Origin: JALORV01 sp035429725
GTDB taxonomy: Bacteria > Pseudomonadota > Gammaproteobacteria > Burkholderiales > Burkholderiaceae_F
Length of the DNA stretch: 64,000 bases
Direction: 5' to 3'
NCBI GenBank assembly: GCA_035429725.1
Contig: DAOMFI010000002.1
Span: forward strand, 30,196 to 94,195
Positions 34,958-42,828 of this stretch are shown one piece after another. The notes under the pieces are model-generated. The model saw only the letters and a list, made by a program, of their open reading frames with translations, was not told the origin of the DNA and made no database searches. Position 1 is the first letter of the stretch; every line of letters starts with the position of its first letter. Made by a program: the position numbers and the translations under genes.

Positions 34958-35455
34958 ATGAAACTGCGAAGCAACAACTTCGAAGACGGCGACTACCTGG
35001 CGATGCCCCACATCCTGTCGGCGGACTACGGGTTCGGCTGCAGCGGAGGGAACCGCTCGCCGCACCTGCAGTGGTCCGATGTGCCGCCGGGAACAAAGAG
35101 TTTTGCGATCACCTGCTTCGATCCCGATGCGCCGACGGGCAGCGGCTTCTGGCACTGGGTGGTAGTCAACATTCCGGCCGGAGTCACCGAAGTGGCGGAG
35201 AACGCGGGTGATCCGGGGTCGGGCCTGCTGCCCGACGGCGCCCTCCAGACCCGCACCGATTTCGGCAAGCCCGGCTATGGCGGACCGTGCCCGCCGGACG
35301 GTCCGCACCGCTACGTCTTCACCGTGCACGCGCTCTCAGGCGAGCGGCTGCCGGTCGCGGCCGACACGTCGGCCGCGGTGGTGGGCTTCAATATGCACTT
35401 CAAGACACTCGCGAAGGCCAGCCTGATCGGCATGGCACGACCGCCGCGACGGTGA
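34958..35455 (+). CDS. YbhB/YbcL family Raf-kinase-inhibitor-like protein (PEBP)
   Basis: A 165-residue phosphatidylethanolamine-binding-protein fold member. GNRSPHLQWSDVPPGTKSF, CFDPDAPTGSGFWHWVVVNIP (shown in part; the DPDAP motif, residues about 52-56) and GPCPPDGPHRYVFTVHAL define the anion-binding pocket. Start ATG 34958 has AGAAGGAG upstream. The bacterial family has no settled function. It is the last gene of the rightward operon and is convergent with a MaoC gene. Confidence 0.9.
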   Translation: MKLRSNNFEDGDYLAMPHILSADYGFGCSGGNRSPHLQWSDVPPGTKSFAITCFDPDAPTGSGFWHWVVVNIPAGVTEVAENAGDPGSGLLPDGALQTRTDFGKPGYGGPCPPDGPHRYVFTVHALSGERLPVAADTSAAVVGFNMHFKTLAKASLIGMARPPRR

Positions 35456-35475
35456 CGTGCTCGGTCCCTGCGGGC

Positions 35476-35910
35476 TCAGAGCACCTTCTCGATCGCCTCG
35501 CCCACCATCACCAGTTCGCCGTGCTGGTTCTTCGACTCGACCTCGAAGCGGATGCGGCGCTTGGCGTCGATCTTCTCGACAAGGCGCACGGTGGTCGTGA
35601 CCGTGTCGCCGGCGACGACGGGCTTCAGGTACTTCGACGTCGACGACAGCAGGGCCGTGTGGACGCCGAAGCGCTCGCAGAATTGGACCATCGGCCTCGA
35701 CATCAGCGCCGCGGTCATCACGCCGTGCGCCACCCGATCCGGGTACGGAGTGTTGCGTCGCGCCCAGTCGCCATCCACGTGGATCGGGTTGAAGCTCTGT
35801 ATCGCGTGAGCGAAGGCATCGATGGCGTCGCCGTCGATGCGCCGTACGCACGCCTCGAATGCACCGATGGGCAGCGCGTCGAAGGTTCCGGTGCTGGACT
35901 CCGAGGGCAT
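35476..35910 (-). CDS. MaoC-like hotdog protein, hydratase Asp replaced
   Basis: A 144-residue single-hotdog protein of the R-specific hydratase group. The hydratase box reads QSFNPIHVDGDWARR (about residues 39-53), where the standard form is GDxNPxH. The catalytic Asp position is therefore Ser while the His is kept. RVAHGVMTAALM follows as in the family. It may be a weak hydratase, a dehydratase using other residues, or a thioesterase. It is downstream of the DUF2889 gene by 62 bp on the minus strand and probably shares its transcript. Confidence 0.82.
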   Translation of the reverse strand: MPSESSTGTFDALPIGAFEACVRRIDGDAIDAFAHAIQSFNPIHVDGDWARRNTPYPDRVAHGVMTAALMSRPMVQFCERFGVHTALLSSTSKYLKPVVAGDTVTTTVRLVEKIDAKRRIRFEVESKNQHGELVMVGEAIEKVL

Positions 35911-35972
35911 CTGTCACTCTCCAAGGTGTCTTTCCTGGCGCCGACCACCGCCAGACGGAACGGGCGCTCGCC

Positions 35973-36524
35973 TCATCGCCGCTTCCAGTGCTGCATCCGC
36001 AGGAAATGCACCAGCGGACGGTGCGCGGCATACGCATAGCAGGAGTCGACCTTCTTCTCGAGCGGGAACCCGTCCGTCTCCACGCCTTTCATCCGGTTGT
36101 GCGGGACGATCGTCTGGTAGGCGGCGGTGCCCATGGCGAGCAGCATTTCGACAAGGTGCGTGCAGCTCGCGGCGCCGCCCAGCCGGAGCTTGATCGTCAT
36201 CGTCCACCCCGGACCGATCCTCAGACCCTTGACCATGGCGAGCGAGCCGACGGCCTCCGGACAGATGTCGAACGGCGTGGCATCGCTGCTCGCCTCCGCG
36301 TCCTCGACGACGAGTTGGTCCGAGACGACGAGGCGAATCGCCATTTGGTGCACCGGCTCGCCGGACGCCACTGTCCGCGTCCCCCCCGGGGGTGTCATGT
36401 CGTAGCCCTTGGTATCGAGCAGGGTGCACTCGATGTCGAAGCGGCCGTCTTGGCGGCGATAGCCGCGGAAGCTCATCCGGCGGTGGTGGAGCTCTTCGCG
36501 ATCTGCGGGTGGCGACAGGGGCAT
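35973..36524 (-). CDS. DUF2889 domain-containing protein
   Basis: A 183-residue protein of unknown function with the DUF2889 pattern: MSFRGYRRQDGRFDIECTLL and DTKGYDMTPPGG, GEPVHQMAIRLVVSDQL, GPGWTMTIKLRLGGAASCTHL (shown in part) and MGTAAYQTI. The conserved Cys-Thr-His in ASCTHLVEML suggests a metal or thiol site, but no role is established. DUF2889 genes are often found beside MaoC, CoA-transferase and other acyl-CoA genes, as here. ATG 36524 is the first sensible start. The upstream palindrome shared with the large operon suggests co-regulation with the 9195-20391 genes. Confidence 0.85.
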   Translation of the reverse strand: MPLSPPADREELHHRRMSFRGYRRQDGRFDIECTLLDTKGYDMTPPGGTRTVASGEPVHQMAIRLVVSDQLVVEDAEASSDATPFDICPEAVGSLAMVKGLRIGPGWTMTIKLRLGGAASCTHLVEMLLAMGTAAYQTIVPHNRMKGVETDGFPLEKKVDSCYAYAAHRPLVHFLRMQHWKRR

Positions 36525-36605
36525 GGTGCGCTCGTCGGTGGCGATTCGGAGGGAGAAGCGGCGGGAGCGCCGGACACCCACCGCGGCCGGCGGGTGGGAA
36601 CCGAT

Positions 36606-36632
36606 GATTGGATGCTGGATTGGATGCAATAT
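36606..36632 (-). promoter_or_regulatory. Operator-like palindrome with a tandem half copy
   Basis: ATTGGATGCAAT (36619-36630) is the exact reverse complement of the palindrome at 9082-9093. The match extends to 15 bases (36618-36632). The 10-mer GATTGGATGC occurs twice in direct orientation (36606-36615 and 36618-36627), a 12-bp period of about one helical turn. It lies 82-108 bp upstream of the DUF2889 start. It is likely bound by the GntR/FCD regulator encoded at 8205-8975; this is inference. Confidence 0.5.
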
Positions 36633-36899
36633 AGTTTCAACCCGCCTCTGCCGCAACCGCGTTTCGGTCCTTCCCGGACGCCGATCTACCCGTGACGCGC
36701 CTCTCGTGAACGCCTCAATTCTTCAACCGGCCCGCGGCAACAGGCGAACGGCGAGTCGGCTCTGGTCGACGTCCTCGTCGATTTTCGTCGCATTCCTTCT
36801 GAAGCGGCCGCCTCCAAGAGCTCATTTAGCTCGGTCATTGCTTCTGACTGCCCGATGCGCCAAAGGCAGTTAGCGAAATAGAGCGGTTCAATTTGTTGC
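36633..36899. other. Intergenic stretch without a supported gene
   Basis: No coding frame here matches a family that I recognise. A minus-strand frame across about 36710-36840 (MTELNELLEAAASEGMRRKS...) has no ribosome site and overlaps the higB remnant region, so it is not called. The sequence is somewhat more AT-rich than its neighbours, consistent with eroded acquired DNA next to a toxin-antitoxin module. Confidence 0.4.
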
Positions 36900-37053
36900 G
36901 CGTTGTCCGAGGGTGGAACCCTGGAGCTCTTAAGCGAAGAAGCTGAGCCAGAAAGGCGGCCAGTGGAGCCTGCGGGTGAACGATCAGTTCCGCATCTGCT
37001 TTCGCTGCACGGGAAGCGACGCCGAAGAGGTCGAGATCGTGGACTATCACTGA
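36900..37053 (+). pseudogene. higB: higB toxin remnant (C-terminal part)
   Basis: Only the end of a HigB/RelE-type toxin is left. In the frame ending with TGA 37051-37053 the sequence reads AKKLSQKGGQWSLRVNDQF then RICFRCTGSDAEEVEIVDYH. This aligns with the last 45 residues of the intact HigB at 55275-55553 (SIRVNDQWRICFVW, VEIVDYH). An in-frame TAA at 36931-36933 and the lack of a recognisable N-terminus show that the toxin is dead, and a trace of the upstream part appears in another frame. The antitoxin 11 bp downstream survives. Confidence 0.75.
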
Positions 37054-37064
37054 GGTAGGACGAC

Positions 37065-37388
37065 ATGGGCAGGAAACTCAAACCTGTATCGCCGGGCGAG
37101 ATGCTCGCCGAGGAGTTCTTGAAGCCGCTGGGCATGAGCAACTACCGTCTGGCAAAGGAGATCGGCGTGCCCGCGCAGCGCATCGGCGAGATCGTCGCAG
37201 GCAAGCGCGCCATCACCGCCGACACCGATCTGCGGCTGTGCCGATTCTTCGGGCTTTCCGATGGCTGGTGGCTGCGCTTGCAGGCGGACTTCGATACCGA
37301 GGTCGCCAAGGCGAGCCTCGCGAAGGCGCTTGCGAAGATCAGGCCGTGGAAGGAAGCCGCGGAGCAGACGGCGGATGATGCGCACTGA
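37065..37388 (+). CDS. higA: HigA-type antitoxin (XRE family)
   Basis: A 107-residue helix-turn-helix antitoxin. SPGEMLAEEFLKPLGMSNYRL is the start of the HigA domain, followed by LAKEIGVPAQRIGEIVAGKRA (recognition region) and the family hallmark ITADTDLRLCRFFGLSDGWWLRLQ (each shown in part). It is intact although its toxin partner is degraded, so it may persist as a free repressor or to neutralise other HigB copies. A 66-bp piece of this gene (37098-37163) is duplicated at 54193-54258. Confidence 0.93.
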   Translation: MGRKLKPVSPGEMLAEEFLKPLGMSNYRLAKEIGVPAQRIGEIVAGKRAITADTDLRLCRFFGLSDGWWLRLQADFDTEVAKASLAKALAKIRPWKEAAEQTADDAH

Positions 37389-37418
37389 CCTTCTGCTCTC
37401 GAGCGGGAGCGCCGTGAC

Positions 37419-37441
37419 GGTAAAAAATCGTCCTAAAGACT
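37419..37441 (+). repeat. Short repeated motif downstream of higA (copy A)
   Basis: GGTAAAAAA, 7 bases, then AAAGACT. The same two blocks, 8 bases apart, occur at 55966-55989 (copy B), which is also just downstream of a higA gene. A looser third copy is at 56176-56198. Copies A and B lie 30 and 95 bp after the higA stop codons. The function is unknown; it may be part of the flank that travels with the module. Confidence 0.4.
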
Positions 37442-37555
37442 CGATGCGACAACAACTTGAGGCCTTTGATGCCGGCGTCCCCTCGATCACTTCGCGCCGA
37501 ACGAGGAGTCGTCTCACGCCAGAGGACGGTATTTCAGACGGGTCCAGCCAAGTCT

Positions 37556-38203
37556 TCACCGGGAACTGGTTTCCCGCACAGTTGGCTGCAGCTGTCTCAT
37601 TCCAGACAACAGCAAATCAACCAGCGTCTCGGCACGATTCGCCAGGTCGAGCTTCGATGCCGGGTGCATCGCTGTCCGCATCAGTCCGGTGACGTATGAG
37701 TACATGGCTCGGGCCGTGAGCTCGACGTCGAGACTGCCGGGTAGTTGTCCCGTCGCGACGGCCGCTCGCAGAGTTTGCTCGAGGCTCCGGTAGCACTCTG
37801 ACTCGGACTCTGCTTGCAGGCGATGAGCGCACTCGAGTTCATCGTTGAACTCGGTGCGCAAGAATGCCAGCTCGTACAGACGCGCCTCCGCTTCGTGCGA
37901 GGCGGCAGCTCGCAGCGCCTCGATCACTCCGTCGCGCAGGGCACCGAGCGGATCGCGCCGAGCCCGATTCGAGAGGCGTTCTTGGCGGTCGCGCCGAATT
38001 GATTCGGCGCACTCTGTGAGGGCCGTGAACAACGCGGCCTTGTTCGCGAAGTGCCAATAGACCGCGCCTCGTGTCACGCCGGCCGCTTGCGCCACTTCGC
38101 TCAGCGAGGCTTGGGCCACCCCGCGCTTCCAGAACACCACCGCAGCGGCATCGAGCACGCGCTGCCGGGTGGCGAGCGCGTCTTCCTTGCATCTGCGGGC
38201 CAT
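37556..38203 (-). CDS. TetR/AcrR family repressor of the adjacent RND pump
   Basis: A 215-residue repressor. The N-terminal helix-turn-helix reads LSEVAQAAGVTRGAVYWHF (about 33-51), the form found in AcrR, MtrR and related pump repressors. The rest is the helical drug-binding and dimer domain. It is divergent from the RND operon, and the palindrome at 38240-38255 lies between them. By family precedent, hydrophobic drugs would release it from that site and raise pump expression. Confidence 0.93.
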   Translation of the reverse strand: MARRCKEDALATRQRVLDAAAVVFWKRGVAQASLSEVAQAAGVTRGAVYWHFANKAALFTALTECAESIRRDRQERLSNRARRDPLGALRDGVIEALRAAASHEAEARLYELAFLRTEFNDELECAHRLQAESESECYRSLEQTLRAAVATGQLPGSLDVELTARAMYSYVTGLMRTAMHPASKLDLANRAETLVDLLLSGMRQLQPTVRETSSR

Positions 38204-38239
38204 CGGGGAAACTTACCTCTTGCGAATGCGGGCAGTATA

Positions 38240-38255
38240 GAATGAACGATCATTC
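38240..38255. promoter_or_regulatory. TetR operator between repressor and RND pump genes
   Basis: GAATGA (38240-38245), ACGA, TCATTC (38250-38255): a perfect 6-bp inverted repeat in the 108-bp divergent intergenic region. TATAGA at 38236-38241, overlapping its left arm, could be the -10 of the pump promoter. The position and shape fit autoregulation and pump repression by the TetR protein. Confidence 0.55.
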
Positions 38256-38311
38256 AATATCCACCAAGCTGCCGGACATCGGCGCGGGAAGCGAAAAGAG
38301 GACCACGGGTC

Positions 38312-39628
38312 ATGCGAAGACGCACGTTTTTCGGAAGGGCCGGTCGCGTGGTCGCGGGTCTGGCGACATTGCTACTGGCTGCGTGCGGTCAGGCAGGGCC
38401 GACGGAACCGGGCAAGAAGGGCGGTGGCGCAGCGCCGGCGCCCGAGGTGAACGTCGTCACGGTGCAGCCGCAGCAGGTGGTACTCACCACTGAACTCGCG
38501 GGTCGCACCAGCGCCTACCAGGTCGCGGAGGTGCGGCCGCAGGTGGGCGGCATCCTGAAGGAGCGGCTTTTTCGCGAGGGCAGCGAGGTGAAGGCGGGGC
38601 AGCCGCTGTACCGGATCGAACCTTCCACGTTCGAGGCCGAGGTCGAGCGCGTGCAGGCTGCTCTTGTCAAGGCCGAGGCGAACATCGCCACCACGAAGCT
38701 GCGCGCCGAACGGTACGCCGAACTGGTGAAGATCAACGCCGTCAGCCAGCAGGCCTACGATGATGCCGAGGTCGCGCACAAGCAGGCCGTCGCGGATGTT
38801 GCCGCCGCAAAGGCGGCGCTGCAGTCGGCCAAGATCGCGCTCGGCTTCACTACGGTGACGGCGCCGATCAGCGGGCGGATCGGCCGCTCGTCCGTGACGC
38901 AGGGCGCGCTGGTGACGGCCAACCAGGCAAGCGCCCTGGCGACCATTCAGCGACTCGATCCGATCTACGTCGACGTCACGCAGTCGAGCGCTGAGCTTCT
39001 GCAGTTGCGGCGCGACCTCGAGTCCGGCGCGCTGAAAAGCGCCGGGCCTGACCAGGCCGGCGTGAAGCTGCTGCTCGAAGATGGCACACCCTATGCGCGG
39101 CAAGGCAAGCTGCAGTTCTCCGAAGTCAGCGTGGATCCGGCCAGCGGCAGCGTGACTTTGCGGGCGATCTTCCCCAACCCGCGCCAGCAGCTGCTGCCCG
39201 GCATGTACGTCCGGGCGGTGCTGGACGCGGGCGTGCGCGACAGCGCGTTGCTGGTGCCGCAGGAGGCCGTAACGCGTGACCCGAAAGGCAGTGCGAGCGC
39301 GATGATCGTCGCGGCGGACGGGACGGTCCAGCCGCGCATGCTGAAGACCGAGCGCACCGTCGGCAGATACTGGCTCGTCAGCGAAGGTCTCGCCGCCGGC
39401 GATCGGGTCATCGTGGAAGGCCTGCAGAAGGTCCGGCCGGGCGCGGCGGTCCGGCCGGTGGAGCGGCCCTCCCCGACCGCGGGCGGTACGGCTGGAAGCC
39501 CCGCCGCTTCAGCCAATGCGACGTTGCCGGGCGGCGGCAGGAATTCTCCCGGCGCTCCATCCCAGACCGCAGCCGACTCAGCGGGCAAGGGCGAAACCAA
39601 GGCCGGAGCGTCGGCGGCCGGCCGCTGA
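38312..39628 (+). CDS. RND efflux periplasmic adaptor lipoprotein
   Basis: A 438-residue membrane fusion protein of the AcrA/MexA group. The N-terminus has a lipobox (LLLAACGQAG). The barrel-sandwich domain begins at TAYQVAEVRPQVGG-type sequence (RTSAYQVAEVRPQVGGI), and a coiled-coil hairpin spans about 100-170. GFTTVTAPISGRIGRSSVT, with the RSSVT motif, follows. NPRQQLLPGMYVRAVLD is typical of the C-terminal membrane-proximal domain. The last 60 residues are Gly/Pro/Ala-rich and probably disordered. It bridges the inner pump (24-bp gap) and the outer channel. Confidence 0.95.
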   Translation: MRRRTFFGRAGRVVAGLATLLLAACGQAGPTEPGKKGGGAAPAPEVNVVTVQPQQVVLTTELAGRTSAYQVAEVRPQVGGILKERLFREGSEVKAGQPLYRIEPSTFEAEVERVQAALVKAEANIATTKLRAERYAELVKINAVSQQAYDDAEVAHKQAVADVAAAKAALQSAKIALGFTTVTAPISGRIGRSSVTQGALVTANQASALATIQRLDPIYVDVTQSSAELLQLRRDLESGALKSAGPDQAGVKLLLEDGTPYARQGKLQFSEVSVDPASGSVTLRAIFPNPRQQLLPGMYVRAVLDAGVRDSALLVPQEAVTRDPKGSASAMIVAADGTVQPRMLKTERTVGRYWLVSEGLAAGDRVIVEGLQKVRPGAAVRPVERPSPTAGGTAGSPAASANATLPGGGRNSPGAPSQTAADSAGKGETKAGASAAGR

Positions 39629-39651
39629 ACGCCCATTGCGCGGGAGCACTC

Positions 39652-42600
39652 ATGGCTCGTTTCTTCATCGACCGACCGATTTTCGCCTGGGTGATCGCGA
39701 TCGTGATCATGCTGTCGGGCGGCCTGGCGCTCACCGGCCTGCCGGTATCCATGTACCCGCAGATTGCGCCGCCGGCGGTCGTCATCAACGCCAGCTACCC
39801 AGGCGCATCGGCGAAGACCGTGGAGGACTCGGTCACGCAGGTCATCGAGCAGAAGATGACCGGACTGGACAACCTGCTGTACATGTCGTCGAGCTCGGAT
39901 TCGAACGGCGCCGCCACTGTCACGCTGACCTTCCGCGCCGGCACGAACCCGGACATCGCGCAGGTACAGACGCAGAACAAGCTGCAGCTCGCGCTGCCGC
40001 TGCTGCCGCAGGCCGTGCAGGAGCAGGGCGTGCGCGTCAACAAGTCGACGGCGGACTTCCTGATGCTGGTCGGCTTCATCTCCGAAGACGGCCGGATGAG
40101 CAACATCGATCTTGCCGACTACGTCGTCACCAACCTGCAGGAGCCGCTGTCGCGGGTGCCCGGCGTCGGCGACATCACTTCGTTCGGCACCCAGTACTCG
40201 ATGCGCATCTGGCTCGATCCGGCAAAGCTGCAGCAGTACCGGCTCGTGCCGGCCGATGTCACCGCGGCGGTCCGTGCGCAGAACGCACAGGTGTCGGCCG
40301 GCCAGCTCGGTGGGCTGCCCGCGATTCCGGGCCAACGGCTGAACGCGACGATCACCGCGCAGAGCCGCCTGCAGACGCCGGAGCAGTTCGGCGACATTCT
40401 GCTCATCACGCGCCCGGATGGCGCGGTCGTCCGGCTGCGTGACGTCGCCCGCATCGAGATCGGCGCGGAGAACTACCAGAATATCTCGCGCTACAACGGC
40501 TTACCGGCGACAGGCGTGGCGGTGCGCCTCGCGCCGGGCGCCAACGCCCTGTCCACGGCCGACGCCGTGCGCGCCCGTGTGGCCGAGTTGTCGAAGAACT
40601 TCCCGCCGGGCATGAAGGCGGTCGACGCCTTCGACACGACCCTGTTTGTGGGTGCGTCGATCGAGGAGGTGGTGAAGACACTGATCGAGGCCGTCGTGCT
40701 CGTCTTCCTCGTGATGTATCTGTTCCTGCAGAACTGGCGGGCGACGCTGATTCCCACGATCGCGGTCCCGGTCGTCCTGCTTGGCACGATGGGCATTCTG
40801 GCGGTGGCCGGCTTTTCGATCAACACACTGACGATGTTCGCTCTGGTGCTGGCGATCGGCCTGCTGGTCGACGACGCCATCGTCGTGGTGGAGAACGTCG
40901 AGCGACTGATCCACGACGAGCATCTGAGTCCGCTCGAGGCCACGCGCAAGTCGATGGATCAGATCACCGGCGCGCTAGTCGGCATCGCCATGGTGCTGTC
41001 GGCCGTGTTCGTGCCGATGGCCTTCTTCGGCGGGTCCACCGGCGTGATCTACCGTCAGTTCTCGATCACGATCGTCTCGGCGATGGCGCTTTCGGTGCTG
41101 GTGGCGCTGATTCTGACGCCGGCGTTGACGGCCTCGCTGCTGAAGCCCGCGCCCGAGAAGGGCCACCACATCGGCAAGGGCGGCTTCTTCGGCCGCTTCA
41201 ACCGCGGGTTCGATGCCGCCGCCCGGACGTTCGAGCGCAGCGTCGCCCACTCGTTCCGCAAGCCGCTTCGCTACGTTGCGATCTACCTCTCGGTGATCGG
41301 CGCCGCCGCGGTGATCCTGCTGCGGCTGCCGACCGCGTTCCTCCCGGAGGAGGACCAGGGCATCCTCTTCACGATGTTCGTGTTGCCGGCCGGCGCCACG
41401 CAGGAACGCACGCTGGACGTCGTCAAGAGTGTCGAGGACTTCTACCTGACACAGGAGAAGGACAACGTCGAGTCGATGTTCTCCGTCGCCGGTTTCAGTT
41501 TCGGCGGCAGCGGCCAGAACACCGGCATGGCGTTCGTGAAGCTGAAGAACTGGGACGAACGGCCGGGCGCGGCGCGTAGCGCGCAGGCAATCGCCAGCCG
41601 CGCCATGGGGGCGTTTTCGCAGATCAAGGATGCGCTGGTGTTCGCGTTCGCTCCGCCGGCGGTGCCGGGCCTCGGCCAGGCGAACGGCTTCACGTTGCAG
41701 TTGCAGGACCGCGGCAACCTCGGGCACGAGCGGCTGATGGCGGCGCGCAACATGTTGCTGGGCCTCGCGGCCAAGGAGCCGGGACTCATGAGCGTGCGGC
41801 CGAACGGCCAGGAGGACACCCCGCAGCTTCAGCTGACGATCGATTCCGCAAAGGCCGGGTCGATGGGCGTCACGATGGCCGCCGTCAACGACATGCTCGC
41901 CACCGCCTGGGGCGGCACCTACATCGACGACTTCGTCGACCGCGGGCGGCTGAAGCGCGTGTACCTGCAGGGCGCGGCGCCGTCGCGCATGGTGCCCGAG
42001 GACCTGCGCAAGTGGCACGTGCGCAACGCCACCGGCGACATGGTGCCGCTGTCCGCTTTCTCGACCGCGAGCTGGACCTACGGATCGCCGCGCCTCGAAC
42101 GCTACAACGGCATCCCGACCCGGCAGATCCAGGGTTCGGCCGCCCCGGGCAGTAGCTCCGGCCAGGCAATGGCCGCGATGGAGCGGCTGGTGGCCCAGGT
42201 GCAGCAGACCTTCCCGGGTGTTGCCCTCGAGTGGACTGCGCTTTCATTCGAGGAGCGCCAGTCGGGCGCGCAGGCGCCGCTGCTGTATGCACTGTCGCTG
42301 CTCGTAGTGTTCCTTTGCCTCGCTGCACTGTATGAGAGCTGGTCGCTGCCCTTTTCCGTAATGCTGGCCGTCCCGTTCGGCATCTTCGGCGTGGCGCTCG
42401 CCACCTGGCTGCGGGGACTCGAGAACGACGTTTACTTCCAGGTCGGCCTGCTGACGATCGTCGGCCTGTCGGCGAAGAACTCGATCCTCATCGTCGAGTT
42501 CGCGAAGGCTATGGTCGAGCAGGGCGAGGAACTGGTAAAGGCGACTCTCCACGCCGCCCGCATCCGGCTGCGACCGATCATCATGACGTCGCTCGCGTTC

Positions 42601-42828
42601 GGCTTCGGCGTGCTGCCGCTCGCGATCAGCAGCGGCGCGGGTGCCGGCGGGCGTCATGCGGTCGGAACGGGGGTGATCGGCGGCATGCTGGCCGCCACGC
42701 TCATCGGGGTGTTCTTCGTGCCGCTCTTCTTCGTTCTGGTGCGACGCTGGTTTCCCGACAAGCAGGTGGATAAGCAGGGCGCGGCGGCAGGGAACGCGGT
42801 CGCGGCCGGCGTGGGAGGGCGGGGATGA
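39652..42828 (+). CDS. RND multidrug efflux permease (HAE1, AcrB/MexB type)
   Basis: The 1058-residue proton-driven pump. MARFFIDRPIFAWVIAIVIM is the typical N-terminus. The central proton relay is intact: IGLLVDDAIVVVENVERL carries the paired Asp of TM4, and SAKNSILIVEFAKAM carries the TM10 Lys. GPPAVPGLG-type (FAFAPPAVPGLGQANGF) lies in the second porter domain. The length is normal for HAE1 pumps. It exports hydrophobic drugs, dyes or solvents as a trimer with the adaptor and the OprM-like channel. Its stop overlaps the channel start (ATGA). Confidence 0.97.
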   Translation: MARFFIDRPIFAWVIAIVIMLSGGLALTGLPVSMYPQIAPPAVVINASYPGASAKTVEDSVTQVIEQKMTGLDNLLYMSSSSDSNGAATVTLTFRAGTNPDIAQVQTQNKLQLALPLLPQAVQEQGVRVNKSTADFLMLVGFISEDGRMSNIDLADYVVTNLQEPLSRVPGVGDITSFGTQYSMRIWLDPAKLQQYRLVPADVTAAVRAQNAQVSAGQLGGLPAIPGQRLNATITAQSRLQTPEQFGDILLITRPDGAVVRLRDVARIEIGAENYQNISRYNGLPATGVAVRLAPGANALSTADAVRARVAELSKNFPPGMKAVDAFDTTLFVGASIEEVVKTLIEAVVLVFLVMYLFLQNWRATLIPTIAVPVVLLGTMGILAVAGFSINTLTMFALVLAIGLLVDDAIVVVENVERLIHDEHLSPLEATRKSMDQITGALVGIAMVLSAVFVPMAFFGGSTGVIYRQFSITIVSAMALSVLVALILTPALTASLLKPAPEKGHHIGKGGFFGRFNRGFDAAARTFERSVAHSFRKPLRYVAIYLSVIGAAAVILLRLPTAFLPEEDQGILFTMFVLPAGATQERTLDVVKSVEDFYLTQEKDNVESMFSVAGFSFGGSGQNTGMAFVKLKNWDERPGAARSAQAIASRAMGAFSQIKDALVFAFAPPAVPGLGQANGFTLQLQDRGNLGHERLMAARNMLLGLAAKEPGLMSVRPNGQEDTPQLQLTIDSAKAGSMGVTMAAVNDMLATAWGGTYIDDFVDRGRLKRVYLQGAAPSRMVPEDLRKWHVRNATGDMVPLSAFSTASWTYGSPRLERYNGIPTRQIQGSAAPGSSSGQAMAAMERLVAQVQQTFPGVALEWTALSFEERQSGAQAPLLYALSLLVVFLCLAALYESWSLPFSVMLAVPFGIFGVALATWLRGLENDVYFQVGLLTIVGLSAKNSILIVEFAKAMVEQGEELVKATLHAARIRLRPIIMTSLAFGFGVLPLAISSGAGAGGRHAVGTGVIGGMLAATLIGVFFVPLFFVLVRRWFPDKQVDKQGAAAGNAVAAGVGGRG

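Noticed and set aside
35457..35484. GTGCTC/GAGCAC repeat between the convergent PEBP and MaoC genes as a terminator
   Set aside because: The stem is only 6 bp with a 16-base loop, has no T-run and overlaps the MaoC stop.
36686..37141. Minus-strand frame across the higB remnant and higA start
   Set aside because: It overlaps a convincing HigA start and shows no recognisable domain or ribosome site.
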